From NCBI GenBank assembly GCA_002753505.1, contig PEAG01000012.1:1-63166 (forward strand): DNA of 63,166 nt, in the 5' to 3' direction. Position numbers and translations under genes: made by a program. The notes under the pieces were generated by a model. It saw only the letters and a list, made by a program, of their open reading frames with translations, searched no databases and had not been told where the DNA came from. Numbering within the stretch: the stretch's first letter is position 1; every line of letters begins with the position of its first letter. Of this stretch, positions 18,401 through 28,200 are shown piece after piece. This DNA is from Magnetococcales bacterium HCHbin5 (GTDB taxonomy: Bacteria > Pseudomonadota > Magnetococcia > Magnetococcales > Magnetaquicoccaceae).

Positions 18401-20404
18401 ATGGCAGCTTCCGTGAAAGAAAAGGCACTGCAGGTTCAACTGGTGCAGTTTAATAATGCCTACGGCAATCAACTGTATCTTCCCTACAGCGTGGGGTTGT
18501 TGCAGGCCTATGTGCAGCAGTTTCCGGAACTGAGCGGACATGTCCAGTTCAAACCCTTTGTCTATCAAAGGGTTGAGGTGGAAAAAATTGTGGCGCAGAT
18601 CGGTCAGGTTGATCTGCTGGCATTTTCCTGTTCCATCTGGAACTGGAACCTGAGCATGGCGGTTGCGGCGGCCATTCGGGCCAGGTATCCCCATACCTAT
18701 ATCCTGGTTGGCGGTCCCCATGTTCCCTTTACGACCGTCATGGGGGAATTTTTCAGCAATTGGCCCTTTCTCGATATGGCCTGTTATGGCGAGGGGGAGG
18801 CGGCCTTTGCGGGCGTTGTGCGGGCGTTGATCGAGGGTCAGGTGCCTTCCGATGTACCGGGCATCTCCTTCCATGACCGCAACACGGGGCAGGTTGTGAT
18901 CAGAGAGCCTGCACCCCGCATTCTTGATCTGGATCAGATTGCCTCCCCCTATCTGAATGGCACCTTTGACTCACTGTTTGCCGAGCAGCGGGAGATCAGT
19001 TGGATGGCCCTGTGGGAGACCAATCGGGGCTGTCCCTACTCCTGTTCCTTTTGTGAATGGGGCGGGATCGATACCAACAAGGTCCGGCGGTTTTCAGAAA
19101 GTCGTCTGAAAGAGGAGATCGAGTGGTTCGGCAACAGAAAAATTGGCTACCTGTTCGGTTGTGACTCCAACTATGGCCTGTTGCGTCGGGATGGGGATCT
19201 GGTGCACGAGTTGGTGGCTGCCAAGAAAAGACACGGCTTTCCCGACAAGTTCAGGGTCTGCTTTGCCAAAAACAGCTCCGATCGGGTGATCGATATTGCG
19301 CAGGCCCTGAAGGAGGCTGACATGCTCAAGGGGCTTGGGCTCAGCTTTCAAAGCCTGCACCAGGAGACGCTGAAGGCGATTCGTCGCGAAAACATGGGGA
19401 TAGAGTTTTACCGGAAACTGCAGGAGCGGTGTACCAACAGCAATATTCCGACCTATTCGGAGCTTGTGGTGGCGTTGCCCTGCGAAACCTACGAGACCTA
19501 TGTCGCCGGCATCGATACCCTTATCGACAATGGCCAACACTCCGGGCTCAACATATACAACTGCACCGTGCTGCCAAGTTCCGAGATCGGTTCGCCGGAA
19601 TACCAGAAAAAGTTTGGTCTGCAGGTTGTTGAGATTCCCATTTTTCAAGAGCATTCGGCCAAACGGACGGCGGCCGACAATGTGGTGGAAAAGGAGTCGA
19701 TCGTGGTGGGGTCGAGTGCAGCCTCCATCGAGGATTGGCGGGAGATGCATCGCTTTTCCTGGGCCGTACTCTGTTTCCACTATCTGGGCATGCTGCAGTT
19801 TGTCGCCATTTTTTTGAGAAATTTTTATGGCGTTTCGTACAAGGATTATTACCAGTCCCTGGTGAATTATGGCCGGGAGCGGCCGGACTCATTGATCGGT
19901 CAAGAGTTGCAATCCCTGGATGAGATCCTTTCCAATGTGTTGAGTGGCATTGGTTTTGACAAGTTTGTGCCGGAATTTGAGCAGATCAGTTGGCCCTATG
20001 AGGAGGCTGCCTTTCTGAAATTTTCTGAACAAAAGGGGCAGTTTTTCCGTGAGGCCAAAGAGTCCACCGATCATCTTTTGCAGGCTCGTGGTCAACCCTT
20101 TGATGCAACATTGATTGAGCAGCTGTTTCACTACCAGTTCCATGTTGTCAAACATTACGATGATGATGATGACAAGGAGCTGTTGGTGCGCCTGGACTAT
20201 AATTTGCCGGAGTGCATCACCGGCTACAAGAGTGGCAACCCCATCGAACTGGTGGATGGGGCGTTTTCCTATAAGGTCAATGTCAAAGCGGGAGCCAGGG
20301 GGGACAAGGTTAAATTTTCCCGGGAGGTGGTCTGGTTTGGTCGCAAGGGGGGCACCTACTGTTACACGGTGACGCCCGTGTCGCACGGGGTGGGCGGGGC
20401 ATGA
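18401..20404 (+). CDS. B12-binding-domain radical SAM enzyme
   Basis: The N-terminal ~150 residues form a cobalamin-binding-type Rossmann domain (VQLVQFNNAYGNQLYLPYSV, ILVGGPHVPF, CYGEGE). A radical SAM barrel follows with the [4Fe-4S] motif RGCPYSCSFCEWG (three cysteines near residues 211, 215 and 218), then a long C-terminal region of about 270 residues that I do not recognise. This architecture (class B type) often methylates unactivated carbons or rearranges sugars and lipids. ATG 18401 has no clear ribosome site, and TTG 18386 is an alternative start. Its stop overlaps the following SDR start (ATGA). Acting on a sugar of this cluster is plausible but inferred. Confidence 0.82.
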   Translation: MAASVKEKALQVQLVQFNNAYGNQLYLPYSVGLLQAYVQQFPELSGHVQFKPFVYQRVEVEKIVAQIGQVDLLAFSCSIWNWNLSMAVAAAIRARYPHTYILVGGPHVPFTTVMGEFFSNWPFLDMACYGEGEAAFAGVVRALIEGQVPSDVPGISFHDRNTGQVVIREPAPRILDLDQIASPYLNGTFDSLFAEQREISWMALWETNRGCPYSCSFCEWGGIDTNKVRRFSESRLKEEIEWFGNRKIGYLFGCDSNYGLLRRDGDLVHELVAAKKRHGFPDKFRVCFAKNSSDRVIDIAQALKEADMLKGLGLSFQSLHQETLKAIRRENMGIEFYRKLQERCTNSNIPTYSELVVALPCETYETYVAGIDTLIDNGQHSGLNIYNCTVLPSSEIGSPEYQKKFGLQVVEIPIFQEHSAKRTAADNVVEKESIVVGSSAASIEDWREMHRFSWAVLCFHYLGMLQFVAIFLRNFYGVSYKDYYQSLVNYGRERPDSLIGQELQSLDEILSNVLSGIGFDKFVPEFEQISWPYEEAAFLKFSEQKGQFFREAKESTDHLLQARGQPFDATLIEQLFHYQFHVVKHYDDDDDKELLVRLDYNLPECITGYKSGNPIELVDGAFSYKVNVKAGARGDKVKFSREVVWFGRKGGTYCYTVTPVSHGVGGA

Positions 20405-21231
20405 AGATTGGCGTTACCGGTACGCGCGGTGTTTTGGGGCGGCGCATAGCAGGGGCTCTGGCTACGCACCACGATCAGGTTGTGCCCTACCCGGGGGATG
20501 TGCGGGATCGGGACGCGCTCTTTCAGTGGGCGGCCGGTCTGGATGCCCTGGTCCATGCGGCGGCTGTCGTGCCGTTGACGGTGGTTCACCGTGACATTCC
20601 GGCGGCGGTGGCTGTCAATGTGCTGGGGACCGCGCTGGTTGCGACCGCTGCTGCCCATACCTCCACCGGCCACATCACCTATATTTCCACCTCGCATGTC
20701 TACCAGGGCAGCCGTGCCCCCGTCTCTGAGGATCACTGCCTGCAACCGGCCAGTCCGTATGGTCTGTCCAAATGGCAGGGGGAGCAGTGGGTTCAGAACA
20801 TAACCGATCGGCATTTGATTGTGCGTGTGTTCAGCTATTTTGCCAGCAATCAGCAGGAGAGCTTTCTGGTGCCGAGTCTGGCAAAACGGGTTGTCAATGC
20901 CCCGCCGAATGCGGTGCTGGAGTTGAACAATCCCAGGGCCTTGCGGGATATTGCCGATGCCGATTGGATGGCGGCCATTTGTGCCCGTCTCATCCATGAT
21001 CAGGAAAAAGGGGTGATCAATTGTGGTACGGGCAACGGCTATTCCGTGTTGGAGATTGCCGATACCTTGCGTGAATGTCTGGGGCGGAGTGATTGCCGGT
21101 GGCAGTCGGGGACGGACCATACGGATGGTCTGGTGGCGGATACCAGCCGTCTGCGGGCCAGATTGACCCCTTTTCCCGCTTTTTCCTTGCCGCAAGCCTT
21201 GGCCAGGTTTGTCCAGGAGCGGTCGCAATAG
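20401..21231 (+). CDS. NAD(P)-dependent sugar epimerase/reductase (extended SDR)
   Basis: A 276-residue short-chain dehydrogenase, recognised by the [11 protein letters not shown] nucleotide motif (3-13), [17 protein letters not shown] (about 49-65), [11 protein letters not shown] and the catalytic YGLSK (about 120-124). It is coupled by an ATGA overlap to the radical SAM gene and precedes gmd and the ColD-type gene. It could therefore be the 4-keto reductase (or 5-epimerase/reductase, the role of ColC) that finishes a GDP-3,6-dideoxyhexose. Its sequence is closer to general RmlD-like reductases than to GDP-fucose synthases, so the stereochemistry of the product is open. Confidence 0.75.
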   Translation: MKIGVTGTRGVLGRRIAGALATHHDQVVPYPGDVRDRDALFQWAAGLDALVHAAAVVPLTVVHRDIPAAVAVNVLGTALVATAAAHTSTGHITYISTSHVYQGSRAPVSEDHCLQPASPYGLSKWQGEQWVQNITDRHLIVRVFSYFASNQQESFLVPSLAKRVVNAPPNAVLELNNPRALRDIADADWMAAICARLIHDQEKGVINCGTGNGYSVLEIADTLRECLGRSDCRWQSGTDHTDGLVADTSRLRARLTPFPAFSLPQALARFVQERSQ

Positions 21232-21319
21232 CAGTGCGATGGGGAGGGGGAGCGGCCATGAATCCCTCCAGGACTGTTTTAACAAAACGCGCTCATTAGG
21301 TTATTGGAGGTCTGTTTTG

Positions 21320-22417
21320 GTGCATGCTCGACAAAAAAAGGCACTGATCACGGGTGTGACGGGTCAGGATGGGGCCTATCTGGCTGAGTTTTTATTGCAG
21401 AAGGGTTATGAGGTTCACGGCATCAAACGCCGCTCGTCGCAATTCAATACCCACCGGATCGACCACCTCTATGAGGATCCTCACAGCGAAAATCGCTCTT
21501 TTGTTCTTCACCATGGGGATATGACCGACAGTACCAACCTGATCCGTATTGTTCAGGATGTGCAGCCGGATGAGATCTACAATCTGGCGGCCCAGAGTCA
21601 TGTGGCGGTCTCTTTTGAGTCGCCGGAGTATACCGCCAATGCCGATGGCTTGGGCACTTTGCGGTTGCTGGAGGCGATTCGGATCCTCAAGATGGAGGAT
21701 CGGGTCCGTTTTTATCAGGCTTCCACCTCCGAGCTGTTTGGCCAAGTGCAGGAGATACCGCAGAAGGAGACGACGCCGTTCTATCCCCGTTCCCCGTATG
21801 GTGTTGCCAAGTTGTATGCCTATTGGATCACGGTCAATTATCGGGAGGCGTATGGTCTCTATGCCTGCAATGGTATTCTGTTCAATCACGAATCTCCCGT
21901 GCGGGGTGAGACCTTTGTCACCCGCAAGATTACCCGGGCTTTGGCGCGGATCAAGCTGGGGATACAGGATGCCCTTTACCTGGGCAATCTGAATGCGTTG
22001 CGGGACTGGGGGCATGCCAAGGATTATGTGGAGATGCAGTGGTTGATGCTGCAGCAGGCGCAGCCGGAGGATTATGTCATTGCCACGGGTGAGCAGCATT
22101 CGGTGCGGGAGTTTGTCAATATTGCGGCCCAGGAGTTGGGTATGCGCATCCATTGGCGTGGCGCAGGGGTGGAGGAGGAGGGCTATCTGGAGGGCAAAGA
22201 GCGGCCTGTTGTACGGGTTGATCCCCGTTATTTTCGTCCCACTGAGGTTGAGACCCTGTTGGGGGATCCTACCAAGGCGCGGACCCAGTTGGGGTGGGTA
22301 CCAAAAATCACCTTCAATGCCCTGGTGTCGGAGATGGTGCGGGAGGACATGAAGCTGGCGGAGAGGGATGCCCTGGTGCGCCGCAAGGGATACCAGGTGT
22401 TTGAGTTTAATGAATAA
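21320..22417 (+). CDS. gmd: GDP-mannose 4,6-dehydratase
   Basis: Gmd converts GDP-D-mannose to GDP-4-keto-6-deoxy-D-mannose, the precursor of GDP-fucose, rhamnose, perosamine and colitose. From GTG 21320 (ggagg nine bases upstream; TTG 21317 is equally possible) it has about 365 residues, normal for the family. Motifs are [75 protein letters not shown], the catalytic YGVAK, and [20 protein letters not shown], all diagnostic. It lies directly before the ColD-type gene, which uses its product. Confidence 0.96.
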   Translation: MHARQKKALITGVTGQDGAYLAEFLLQKGYEVHGIKRRSSQFNTHRIDHLYEDPHSENRSFVLHHGDMTDSTNLIRIVQDVQPDEIYNLAAQSHVAVSFESPEYTANADGLGTLRLLEAIRILKMEDRVRFYQASTSELFGQVQEIPQKETTPFYPRSPYGVAKLYAYWITVNYREAYGLYACNGILFNHESPVRGETFVTRKITRALARIKLGIQDALYLGNLNALRDWGHAKDYVEMQWLMLQQAQPEDYVIATGEQHSVREFVNIAAQELGMRIHWRGAGVEEEGYLEGKERPVVRVDPRYFRPTEVETLLGDPTKARTQLGWVPKITFNALVSEMVREDMKLAERDALVRRKGYQVFEFNE

Positions 22418-22450
22418 ATATTGATCGCTTTTTTGCAAGGATTCTTGTGA

Positions 22451-23614
22451 ATGAACTTTAAATATCCCCTGGCTACGGTCACCTGGGATCGTCGTGAGTT
22501 GGAGATCATGCAACGGGTCATCGATTCCGGCCTGTTCACCATGGGTGCCCATGTATTTGAGTTTGAAAGACGTTTTGCCGAATACATGGGCAGTGCCCAT
22601 TGTGTGATGGTGAATTCCGGCTCTTCCGCCAATCTTTTGATGGTGGCTGCTCTTTTTTTTACAAAAAATCCACGGCTTAAGTTGAATCCGGGCGATGAGG
22701 TCATTGTGCCTGCGGTTTCGTGGGGCACCACCTATTATCCTTTGCAGCAGTATGGTTTGAGGGTGAAGTTTGTGGATATTGATCTGCACACCTTGAACTA
22801 TGACCTGGATCAGTTGGCGTCTGCGGTGACGGAGCGGACCCGATTGATCATGGTGGTCAATCTGTTGGGAAACTCCAATGATTTTGGTCGCATCAGGCAG
22901 ATTATCGGGGAGCGTGACATTGTATTGATCGAGGACAGTTGTGAATCCCTGGCGGCGGAGTTTGAGGGGCGGAAGACGGGTACTTTTGGGGTGATGGGCA
23001 GTTTCAGCACCTATTTTTCCCATCATATTTCCACCATGGAAGGGGGTATGATTGTCACTGATGATGAGGAGCTTTTCCATATTTTGAGTTCGTTGCGGGC
23101 CCATGGTTGGACCCGCAATTTGCCCAAGGTGAATCGTATCTGTCAGAAGAGTGATGATCCTTTTGAGGAGTCTTTTCGTTTTGTTTTGCCCGGTTACAAT
23201 GTGCGGCCGGTGGAGTTGGCTGGGGCCATTGGGATTGAGCAGTTAAAAAAGCTGCCTGCCATGATTGTGGAGCGGCGCAGGAATGGTGTGCATTTGCAGG
23301 AGGTAATGGCGGATCATCCGCATCTTTTGATTCAGCAGGAGTTGGGGGAGAGCAGTTGGTTTGGTTTCAGTTTGGTGATTCGTCCAGGTTCTGATCTGAC
23401 TCGTCCGGTTTTGTTGCAGCGTTTGGCGGCCATTGGTTTCGAGACCCGGCCGATTGTGGCGGGCAATTTTGCCAAGAGTGAGGTCATGCAATATTTCAAT
23501 GCGGAGTTGCATGGTACGCTGAAGAATGCGGAGCATATTGACAAGCATGGTTTGTTTGTTGGCAACCATCATTATCCCATCCCGGAGGCGATTGATGCCC
23601 TGCGGGGTATCTGA
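22451..23614 (+). CDS. colD: GDP-4-keto-6-deoxymannose 3-dehydratase, ColD-type
   Basis: The protein belongs to the DegT/AHBA aminotransferase superfamily, but the lysine that normally binds PLP is replaced by histidine: the site reads FSTYFSHHISTMEGG at residues 185-199 (H191/H192). That change is the hallmark of ColD, which uses PLP and glutamate to remove the 3-hydroxyl of GDP-4-keto-6-deoxymannose. The C-terminal blocks LRAHGWTRNLPK, FVLPGYNVRPVELAGAIG and ESSWFGFS also agree with my memory of E. coli ColD, and the length (387) is the same to within one residue. Gmd directly upstream makes its substrate. The end product would be a GDP-3,6-dideoxyhexose such as colitose. Confidence 0.88.
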   Translation: MNFKYPLATVTWDRRELEIMQRVIDSGLFTMGAHVFEFERRFAEYMGSAHCVMVNSGSSANLLMVAALFFTKNPRLKLNPGDEVIVPAVSWGTTYYPLQQYGLRVKFVDIDLHTLNYDLDQLASAVTERTRLIMVVNLLGNSNDFGRIRQIIGERDIVLIEDSCESLAAEFEGRKTGTFGVMGSFSTYFSHHISTMEGGMIVTDDEELFHILSSLRAHGWTRNLPKVNRICQKSDDPFEESFRFVLPGYNVRPVELAGAIGIEQLKKLPAMIVERRRNGVHLQEVMADHPHLLIQQELGESSWFGFSLVIRPGSDLTRPVLLQRLAAIGFETRPIVAGNFAKSEVMQYFNAELHGTLKNAEHIDKHGLFVGNHHYPIPEAIDALRGI

Positions 23615-23623
23615 AGGTAATCT

Positions 23624-23692
23624 TTTAAAACTATTGCAGGGGTCCGGGGAGCGTGACGGTCCCCAGACCCCTGCAATCATTCAAAACAAAAC
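23624..23692. repeat. Solo end-palindrome between convergent genes
   Basis: Another copy of the element end: attgcaggggtccgggg on the left pairs with ccccagacccctgcaat on the right, with a few mismatches (one c/a and agcg versus cggt). It starts about ten bases after the colD stop and lies before the 3' end of the opposite-strand gene, so it probably serves as a two-way terminator. Confidence 0.75.
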
Positions 23693-23725
23693 TGGAACGG
23701 GTGCGTTTCGCAGGGGGGGCGGGGG

Positions 23726-25222
23726 CTATTTGCCCTGCTGCCAATAACGCAAAACCTGGCTGGCCTCTTCCCGCAAACGCTGCGCATCGTTCATGCCTTG
23801 CTGATGCAACAGCGACCCCATGGCCGGCACCGCCGCCCGCACAACAGCAAGCAACGACTCCAGCGAGCTGCTGCCGGAACCACCCACGGCAGCCACCAAC
23901 AACGGCGACAACAGCGGGGCAACCAGTTGATCGGTAAACAACCGCTGCTGCTCAACAGACAAACCATGCACCAAGGCCGATAAATGGGCAAGCCCCTGGG
24001 CCGCCTCGGTGGGATTGTTGTACACCAAACCACCTGCACTGAGCGCGAGCGAAATGGCCGCATGCTGCTGGCCCCTCTTGGTCAACAACATGGCCAACAG
24101 ATAAGCAGGCCGCAGCCGGTTTCTGGCCAGCAGATGAACCGTCGCGGCAACCATCTCCGCAACAGGATGGGGCGTCGCCTGGATAAAATGCAGCAACTCG
24201 GCAAAACGGTCATCCCCGTCCAACCGCAACACAACATCCAACAAACTTTCCGGCTTCTGGGCCGTCACATCCCAGCCAAACAGTTGCGCCAACTGCTCAA
24301 AAGAGACCCGGTTGTAATAGCCAATCTCCTCCCTGGCCCATTCGATACACTCAACACCATCCCTTGGCTCCACATAAAGCCAGGGAAACTTTTGCTGTAA
24401 AAAACTGTGCTGATGCATCTGCGCCGCCGCAATCACCGTCTTGCGCCGCTCCAGATCCTGCCACTCCGGCTCATTTTTGAACAGATCCAACGGAAACTTG
24501 TCCAACGGCCCCGCCAGAGAGACCTTGACACCACACAAACCGGCATAGACAAAATGGGAACCAATCCCGTTGGAAGTCATATACTCAAAGGTGTCAAACA
24601 GTTTTCTCATGCGGAACAGGGCCATCTGATCCATCATCCCGGCACCGAACAGATAGTCAAAACCATATTTTTCCAGGTTTTCAATCCACAGACCACTCAC
24701 CATGCACCCCAGGTTGATGCAAAACACCACGCGGGAAAATTGTGGGGCGATGGATTGGATATAGTCCAAATATTCAATTTCATTGGCCCGCCCCTCCATT
24801 CGCATCAACACATGGGCCGGCATCACCAGAAGAGAACCCGGAATCCGCCTGGTCGTCGGGTCGGGATCCACATAACTGAACGGCAACCCGACCGCTTTGC
24901 TGTCCGGGTAACCATTCTCCCGCAACAAAGTCTCATAGGCCTTGGTGGCCACCAGATATGGCCTTCTCTTTTGCGCCGGAATGGTAATTTTGGCACCCGC
25001 ATCACCACTGACCCCTACATGGGTATCATACGCCAACTGCTTGGCCTCGGTAATATCCTCCGGCTTCCAACCATGGGTCCAACTGACATAACTGACCGGA
25101 GGGTTTTTAATACCCAACCGATCCGCCACCATTTTGGCCGCCCCATAATAATTCAATTCAAGCGGCAACAGATCCGTCGCTTTGACAAAATCAGGCAGGC
25201 CAAACTCCCCCGAAACATTCAT
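23726..25222 (-). CDS. Hypothetical glycan-cluster protein with shared C-terminal helical domain
   Basis: This 498-residue protein has two parts. Residues 1 to about 315 contain blocks such as ELNYYGAAKMVADRLG (22-37), VSYVSWTHGWKPEDI (43-57) and PGSLLVMPAHVLMRMEGR (128-145), reminiscent of uncharacterised O-antigen-cluster proteins that may be glycosyltransferases. I cannot name a family with certainty. Residues about 340-470 form a helical domain (RNRLRPAYLLAMLLTKRG, LALSAGGLVYNNP) homologous to the N-terminus of the CgeB-like gene at 16599. It starts 27 bases downstream of the giant TPR/GT41 gene on the same strand, so the two form an operon and probably act together. The ribosome site ggag precedes the ATG. 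Confidence 0.6.
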   Translation of the reverse strand: MNVSGEFGLPDFVKATDLLPLELNYYGAAKMVADRLGIKNPPVSYVSWTHGWKPEDITEAKQLAYDTHVGVSGDAGAKITIPAQKRRPYLVATKAYETLLRENGYPDSKAVGLPFSYVDPDPTTRRIPGSLLVMPAHVLMRMEGRANEIEYLDYIQSIAPQFSRVVFCINLGCMVSGLWIENLEKYGFDYLFGAGMMDQMALFRMRKLFDTFEYMTSNGIGSHFVYAGLCGVKVSLAGPLDKFPLDLFKNEPEWQDLERRKTVIAAAQMHQHSFLQQKFPWLYVEPRDGVECIEWAREEIGYYNRVSFEQLAQLFGWDVTAQKPESLLDVVLRLDGDDRFAELLHFIQATPHPVAEMVAATVHLLARNRLRPAYLLAMLLTKRGQQHAAISLALSAGGLVYNNPTEAAQGLAHLSALVHGLSVEQQRLFTDQLVAPLLSPLLVAAVGGSGSSSLESLLAVVRAAVPAMGSLLHQQGMNDAQRLREEASQVLRYWQQGK

Positions 25223-25249
25223 CGCTATTCTCCGTGTATTGGCGACCGC

Positions 25250-28200
25250 CTATTTTGATGGAGCCTGTTCCCTGCCCGAATCCGGCAAAGATTCCATATC
25301 AAATCCGGTATAAAAAGAGAAAAACAGGAAAGGATTCTGTTCATAGGATTTGAACATGCCCACATTGATGTCAAAGGTGTCAAAACAGCCCAAGTTGGGT
25401 TTGGTTGTCCATAAGAGATGATGCCGAGCCATCAGCAGCGCATTCTGATCCAGAAAATAGCCATAAGAGCCCTTGCTCTCCGCATTCTGTAACGCCCATT
25501 CCATGTAATAGCGGAAAAATTGCGCAAACCGCTTGCCAATAGCGGTCGGCTTGACCAATAACAAATTGGCAACCAGATGATCGGCTATCTTGATATTGCG
25601 CGGTCCCTCATGAAACACCACATCACAGGCAGCAAAACGGCCCAGCATCTCCCGAATGCCACGCTGCAACAGTTGATCCACATCGGACACAATCAACGGC
25701 AACTGGAACTGCTCCAGCAGATAACCAAGCCAAAGAAAACGCGCCGACTGATAATAGACCAACGGCGAACGAATGGGGGTTTTTTCATTGATTTTCCAGG
25801 TGACAGCCTGGATCGACTCCGGCTTGAAGTCGTCTGCGGCAAAGATCAGACGCCGGTCCGTGATCCCCACCAGCGGGGCCAACGTACCCAGGCGACCCAT
25901 GCCACCAATGACCTGAACAATCACCAGCAACGGCACCTCGCAGGCCTTCAGCAGCGAAGTGACATACCGCCTGACATGCTGAGCGGTATAAACCGGATCG
26001 GCGGCCACATAAAAGATGATTTCGGTTTTATCCTGTGCGGCTTGTGCCTGTACGGCAGCCAAATCCAGCCGCTGCCCGCTGGCAGCGGCAAACTCAAGGG
26101 CCGGCCACGGGGCCGGTGGTGGCGGCGGGGCCAATACCGCCTTGATGTTGATGGAATCGATGGAGGCACAATAAAACCGATAACTGTGATATAACGGATC
26201 CCCTTCAACCACCGGATTGTCCGCCGCAATGGTCTGCGCCAGTTGCAGCAACTCCTCGATCAATGCCACCTTCTCATCATCCAACCGGTTGATCAACAGG
26301 GCACTCAAAGCCATGTAAACATCCTGCAGGTGAAATGCCGTATGAATACTGGCTGGATGGCGACGCGCCATCTCAATACGATAGCTCAACTCTGCCTGAA
26401 GATCTTTGCGGGCAACCGCCTCTTCCACCAATAGTTGATGGGCGGCAAAATGGGCCGGATTCAGCTTTAACAATATCTTTGCTACCCGTATTTGATCCTC
26501 CATGCGCTCCATCTTTTTGTACAACAGGAAAGCCTGCTCCTGAACAAAAATATTATGGACGACAATATGAGAGAGTGCCTCAATCAGGCGGGCCGCCTGC
26601 TCCAGATTCCGGGCTTTGAGATGGGCATTATAAAGCTCTCCCGCCCGCAAGATAAGAGGCTGAATAACCGGCTCCATTTCCGGCTTGTTGGGGGCGATGC
26701 GCTTGGCCTTGACCAACTGTGCCAACCCCTCCTCAATCGCTCCCTGGGCCCCCAGAGCGACCGCAGAGCCATACATGGCCTCGACATGGTCGGGGTCGCT
26801 GGCCAGGATCTGCTGGTACAAAGGGATGGCAGCCGCCGTCTTTCCTTTCAGTTGCAGCGCACGGGCCTGCGACAACAACTGGCCGACCGCAACCGGCTTG
26901 GCGGCAGACTTGGCCTTGGCCCGGGGCGGCAGCGGCGGTGCCTTGGCCGGCGGACTGGACAGGGTCGGCGGAGGGGGTGGCGAGGGGGCCGCCGGGCGTC
27001 TGGCAACCGGCGGATCATCCAGCTTGACATCGATATGATCCGCCGCCAATCCGGCCTGATAACGGTCCCACATGGCTTCGTAAGCCGCTTCCAGACTGCG
27101 GGTGAAACGGGGGGTGTCAAACAGCGGTGCCGTGGGCAAATTGTCCAACAATTTTCGCCGAATGGCAGCCAACTGCGCCGGATCCCGACACAGTTCCAAC
27201 GCCCGCGCCTCATACTCCGCCAGGGAATAGGTGATCAACTCGGGAACGCCAATATTGACCAACAGACTGCCCGCCACCCGGGAGGCAAAGGTCTGACCGA
27301 CATAGGTCAACAGGGGCGAACCGGCCCAAAGCGCATCACTGCCGGTGGTGTGGGAGGTGTAGGGAAAGGTGTCCAACACCAGATCAGCCAAGCGATAACG
27401 GGCAATATGCTGGGCCGGCGGCAGTTTGGGGGCAAAATAGAGCCGGGAACCGGATACACCCCGCCGCTCCGCCTCCCGCCGAAGGTTGTCGATCACCCAT
27501 TGATTGGACTCAAACAGCCATAACAGGCTCTCCGGTACCTGCTGCAACAGCCGCATCCAGACCTCAAAAATGGGGGGATTTATCTTGTAGTTTTTGTTGA
27601 AGCTGGCAAAGATAAACCCCTGTTCAGGCAGTCCACAGGCCTGGCGGCTGGGGGTCTGCGGCACCACCGGCCGCTTGCGATCGTTGGGCTGGTAACAGCC
27701 GTCCAACCGGACAATCTTTTCGGTAAAATGGGACTCAAAACCGGGGGGAGTGACAAAAGGATCGGTCAAAATATAGTCGATAAAAGGCGCGCCCACCGTC
27801 CCCGGATATCCCAACCAGGAGGCCTGAATGGGGGCAGGGCGAAAGGCCGGAATCTCCAGCCGGGAATCCTTGGTAAACCCTTTCAATTCCAACAGGATAT
27901 GTATGCCATCCTCCAAAATGCGCCGGGCGGAATCCTGATGGGAAAAGTGGCGCAGATCGACAAACTGATCACAGGCGGCAATCACCCGCCGCCGCATGGA
28001 TTGACCATCATCCTGGCCGTAGGAATAGGCAATAATCTCAAAGCGATCGCGATCATGCAGCTCGAACAGTTCGGCGATCAGATGGGTCGTGGCATGATCC
28101 TGATAGTCGCAGGAGAGATAACCGATTTTAAGACGGGCCGGATTGGGTTCATAACGGCGGCTGGCCGCCATATGGTCCTGAATGGCATATTTTCTGTTGG

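Noticed and set aside
22451-23614. Annotation of the DegT-family gene as PseC aminotransferase
   Set aside because: The PLP lysine is replaced by His and the flanking blocks match ColD; its neighbour is gmd rather than pseB.
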